Made by a program: the position numbers and the translations under genes. Below, piece by piece: positions 6,349 to 6,365 of a DNA stretch of 6,365 nt. The number at the start of each line of letters is the position of its first letter. Position 1 is the first letter of the stretch. The notes below the pieces were generated by a model, which did no database searches, was not told the origin of the DNA, and was given only the letters and a program-made list of their open reading frames with translations. Origin of the DNA: Sulfurovum sp. (GTDB lineage Bacteria > Campylobacterota > Campylobacteria > Campylobacterales > Sulfurovaceae); NCBI GenBank assembly GCA_024763575.1, contig JANTFF010000046.1:1-6365 (forward strand). Direction: 5' to 3'.

Positions 6349-6365
6349 TCAAGAGTTGATAACAA

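Noticed and set aside
6289..6365. Cobalamin riboswitch or other structured RNA upstream of mdh.
   Set aside because: The segment is nearly pure A/T, only 77 bases long, and contains no B12-box-like sequence; a promoter explains it better.

Overview
The window is strongly AT-rich, with Lys, Ile (many ATA) and Asn codons throughout and AGA as the favoured Arg codon. The genes are tightly packed: a plus-strand cobalamin (B12) operon faces a single minus-strand malate dehydrogenase gene. Base composition, gene style and the combination of genes suggest a Campylobacterota (Epsilonproteobacteria) chromosome, in the Sulfurimonas/Sulfurovum/Arcobacter neighbourhood. That assignment is inference; no rRNA or other marker gene is present.

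Positions 1-5334 (+) hold six consecutive genes: a cbiE-cbiT fusion cut at its 5' end by the window edge, cbiF, cbiG (TTG start), a small two-helix membrane protein resembling DUF4282, cbiH (cobJ-like), and cbiA. Gaps are 0 to 45 bases, so they look like one transcription unit whose promoter lies left of the window. A cbiG gene means the early-cobalt ('anaerobic') route. The enzymes cover C17 methylation with ring contraction (CbiH), C11 methylation (CbiF), lactone opening with loss of the C20 fragment as acetaldehyde (CbiG), C5/C15 methylation with decarboxylation (CbiET), and amidation of the a and c side chains (CbiA). CbiL, CbiD, CbiJ (or a substitute), CbiC and the cobalt chelatase are not here; some probably lie further left.

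Positions 5335-6288 (-) encode an LDH-like malate dehydrogenase with complete catalytic residues. Its cofactor loop reads LRGRS where NAD enzymes have an acidic residue, so NADP(H) use is predicted. The stop codons of cbiA and mdh abut with no base between them, inside the palindrome TTAATTAA. Positions 6289-6365 hold the mdh ribosome binding site and a likely promoter.

I found no RNA gene, mobile element, CRISPR array or riboswitch. The points most worth checking are the NADP-type loop of Mdh, the membrane protein inside the B12 operon, the divergent motifs of CbiH, and the cbiH/cbiA junction, where the two genes share a frame and are separated only by one amber codon.
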